Assembly: GCA_011033025.1 (NCBI GenBank)
Contig: WFMF01000286.1
Coordinates: 1-64,000 of the forward strand
Origin: Beroe forskalii
Lineage: Eukaryota > Ctenophora > Nuda > Beroida > Beroidae
Direction of reading: 5' to 3'
Length of the DNA stretch: 64,000 nt
The first letter of the stretch is position 1. Each line of letters opens with the position of its first letter. Shown here one piece after another: positions 63,011-64,000 of the stretch. Position numbers and translations under genes: made by a program. The notes under the pieces are model-generated. The model worked only from the letters and a program-made list of their open reading frames with translations. It was not told where the DNA came from and ran no database searches.

Positions 63011-64000
63011 AGTAAAATTTCAAATTTTTAATTTCTGAGCTTATCTTCAGTTTTCTGATAGCAAAAAGTGATCCTACAGCCCAATCAGTTCATCAGAAAG
63101 ATTTTAAATCATGTCACAGAAAATTTTCAGTAATAAGTTCAATTCAGCAGTTAGATTTCGAAATACACGATGGCACGACACTAAAATTAGCATGTTGTCC
63201 ACTGCCCAGGTCGTTTAAAGGGGTTGGCAACTATAGAATTGACTAGCAGGAACGTGAAAATAGTTATGTTTTTATCAATTCTCACCTAGCATGTTACACA
63301 ATGGAGAAAATCTCACCTCTCTATCTTAATTATTTCGCGAGTTATTGCGGTTTAAAGATTTTACCGCGATGACGTCACTGTGGCAGTAACATGTTATTGC
63401 GCTGCGTTACATTACTGGTAAAACGGCTGTATCGTGTTTTAGGTGCTTATTCCTTTACGATTTAACCAGATTTTTTATTTATTTATTTGATTCCTTGAAG
63501 TTTGGATCATCTCCGTTTATCGTAGTTTTCTCAGTCTTCAGTCATAACACATACGTTATCTATATTATTCATAACTGGTGGTCAGGGGATCTGAGTAGAC
63601 ATATTACTTACTGTGCGTGAAACCCCTTTTATATTTGCTCATAACTTCTTAGCCATGAAAATACGCTAATTGAGACGAATAGGTTTTTGAAGTTTTAAAT
63701 TTAAGAAGCCAAGGCCTGCTTTGAAATTGACATAAATGATGGGTCAAAAATGCATGTGCGATATAACAGATCCATGTCCAGCTTTGAAGACAGTGTACTC
63801 GTCAGAAAATTATCTAGCAAGCCGTACAATACACGAAAGAACAATGTCTCGGGTCATATGCAGTGACAATGGGGATGGCAAGTATGGGAGCCCGGGAATA
63901 AGGGGAGGCATTAATGTTCCCCCTATTCCTGAAATCACATAACAGCGACACCCGTACCCAGGCTTCCCCTTCACATGGGATCACCTCTAATCACGGGCTC
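63011..64000. other. No gene recognised
   Basis: The open frame 63736-63942 is not recognised and has no splice context I trust. No repeat partner in the window. Confidence 0.35.

Overview
This window is nuclear DNA from an animal, most likely an invertebrate. The genes are split by spliceosomal introns with GT/AG ends, and three of them are recognisable metazoan genes. The spacer DNA is AT-rich and full of DNA transposons, foldback elements, LINE remnants and minisatellites. I could not place the phylum. Almost every long open frame here is a by-product of tandem repeats; the real genes lie in short exons.

Layout. (1) 144-3305, plus strand: the 3' half of a SUN-domain (LINC complex) gene, with nested MITEs in one intron and a triplicated splice acceptor before the last visible exon. 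(2) 3386-13340: Helitron-like, foldback and other dispersed repeats; no gene seen. (3) 13343-28027, minus strand: the middle of the AMP-activated protein kinase alpha gene (end of the kinase domain, autoinhibitory domain, start of the linker). A tandem duplication has given it two copies of a two-exon cassette. The exon phases allow only one cassette per productive transcript, and all differences between the cassettes are synonymous. The downstream copy has since taken up several transposons, whose empty sites survive in the other copy. (4) 28040-33357: repeats, a 50-bp perfect palindrome and no clear gene. (5) 33358-33492: an unidentified terminal exon. (6) 33886-35742: a 21-bp minisatellite, followed by a stretch that looks like uncorrected sequence (about 35746-37165) and then an AT-rich block with a decayed LINE reverse transcriptase on the minus strand. 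(7) 44340-46145: head-to-tail Helitron-like units and a LINE C-terminal fragment. (8) 47683-48025: an unidentified terminal exon. (9) 49850-52620: a complete methionine-R-sulfoxide reductase B1 selenoprotein gene with an in-frame UGA selenocysteine codon and a well-formed SECIS element. (10) 53320-53541: another unidentified terminal exon. (11) 53571-64000: two more copies of the hAT-like MITE, a LINE-type ORF1-only element with tandem 5' monomers, long tandem repeats and a tRNA-like SINE head.

The three recognised genes (nuclear-envelope tether, energy-sensing kinase, redox repair enzyme) share no pathway; this is an ordinary eukaryotic neighbourhood. The most unusual items are the duplicated AMPK exon cassette, the intact selenoprotein machinery with repeat-coded in-frame extensions around it, and the triplicated SUN acceptor.
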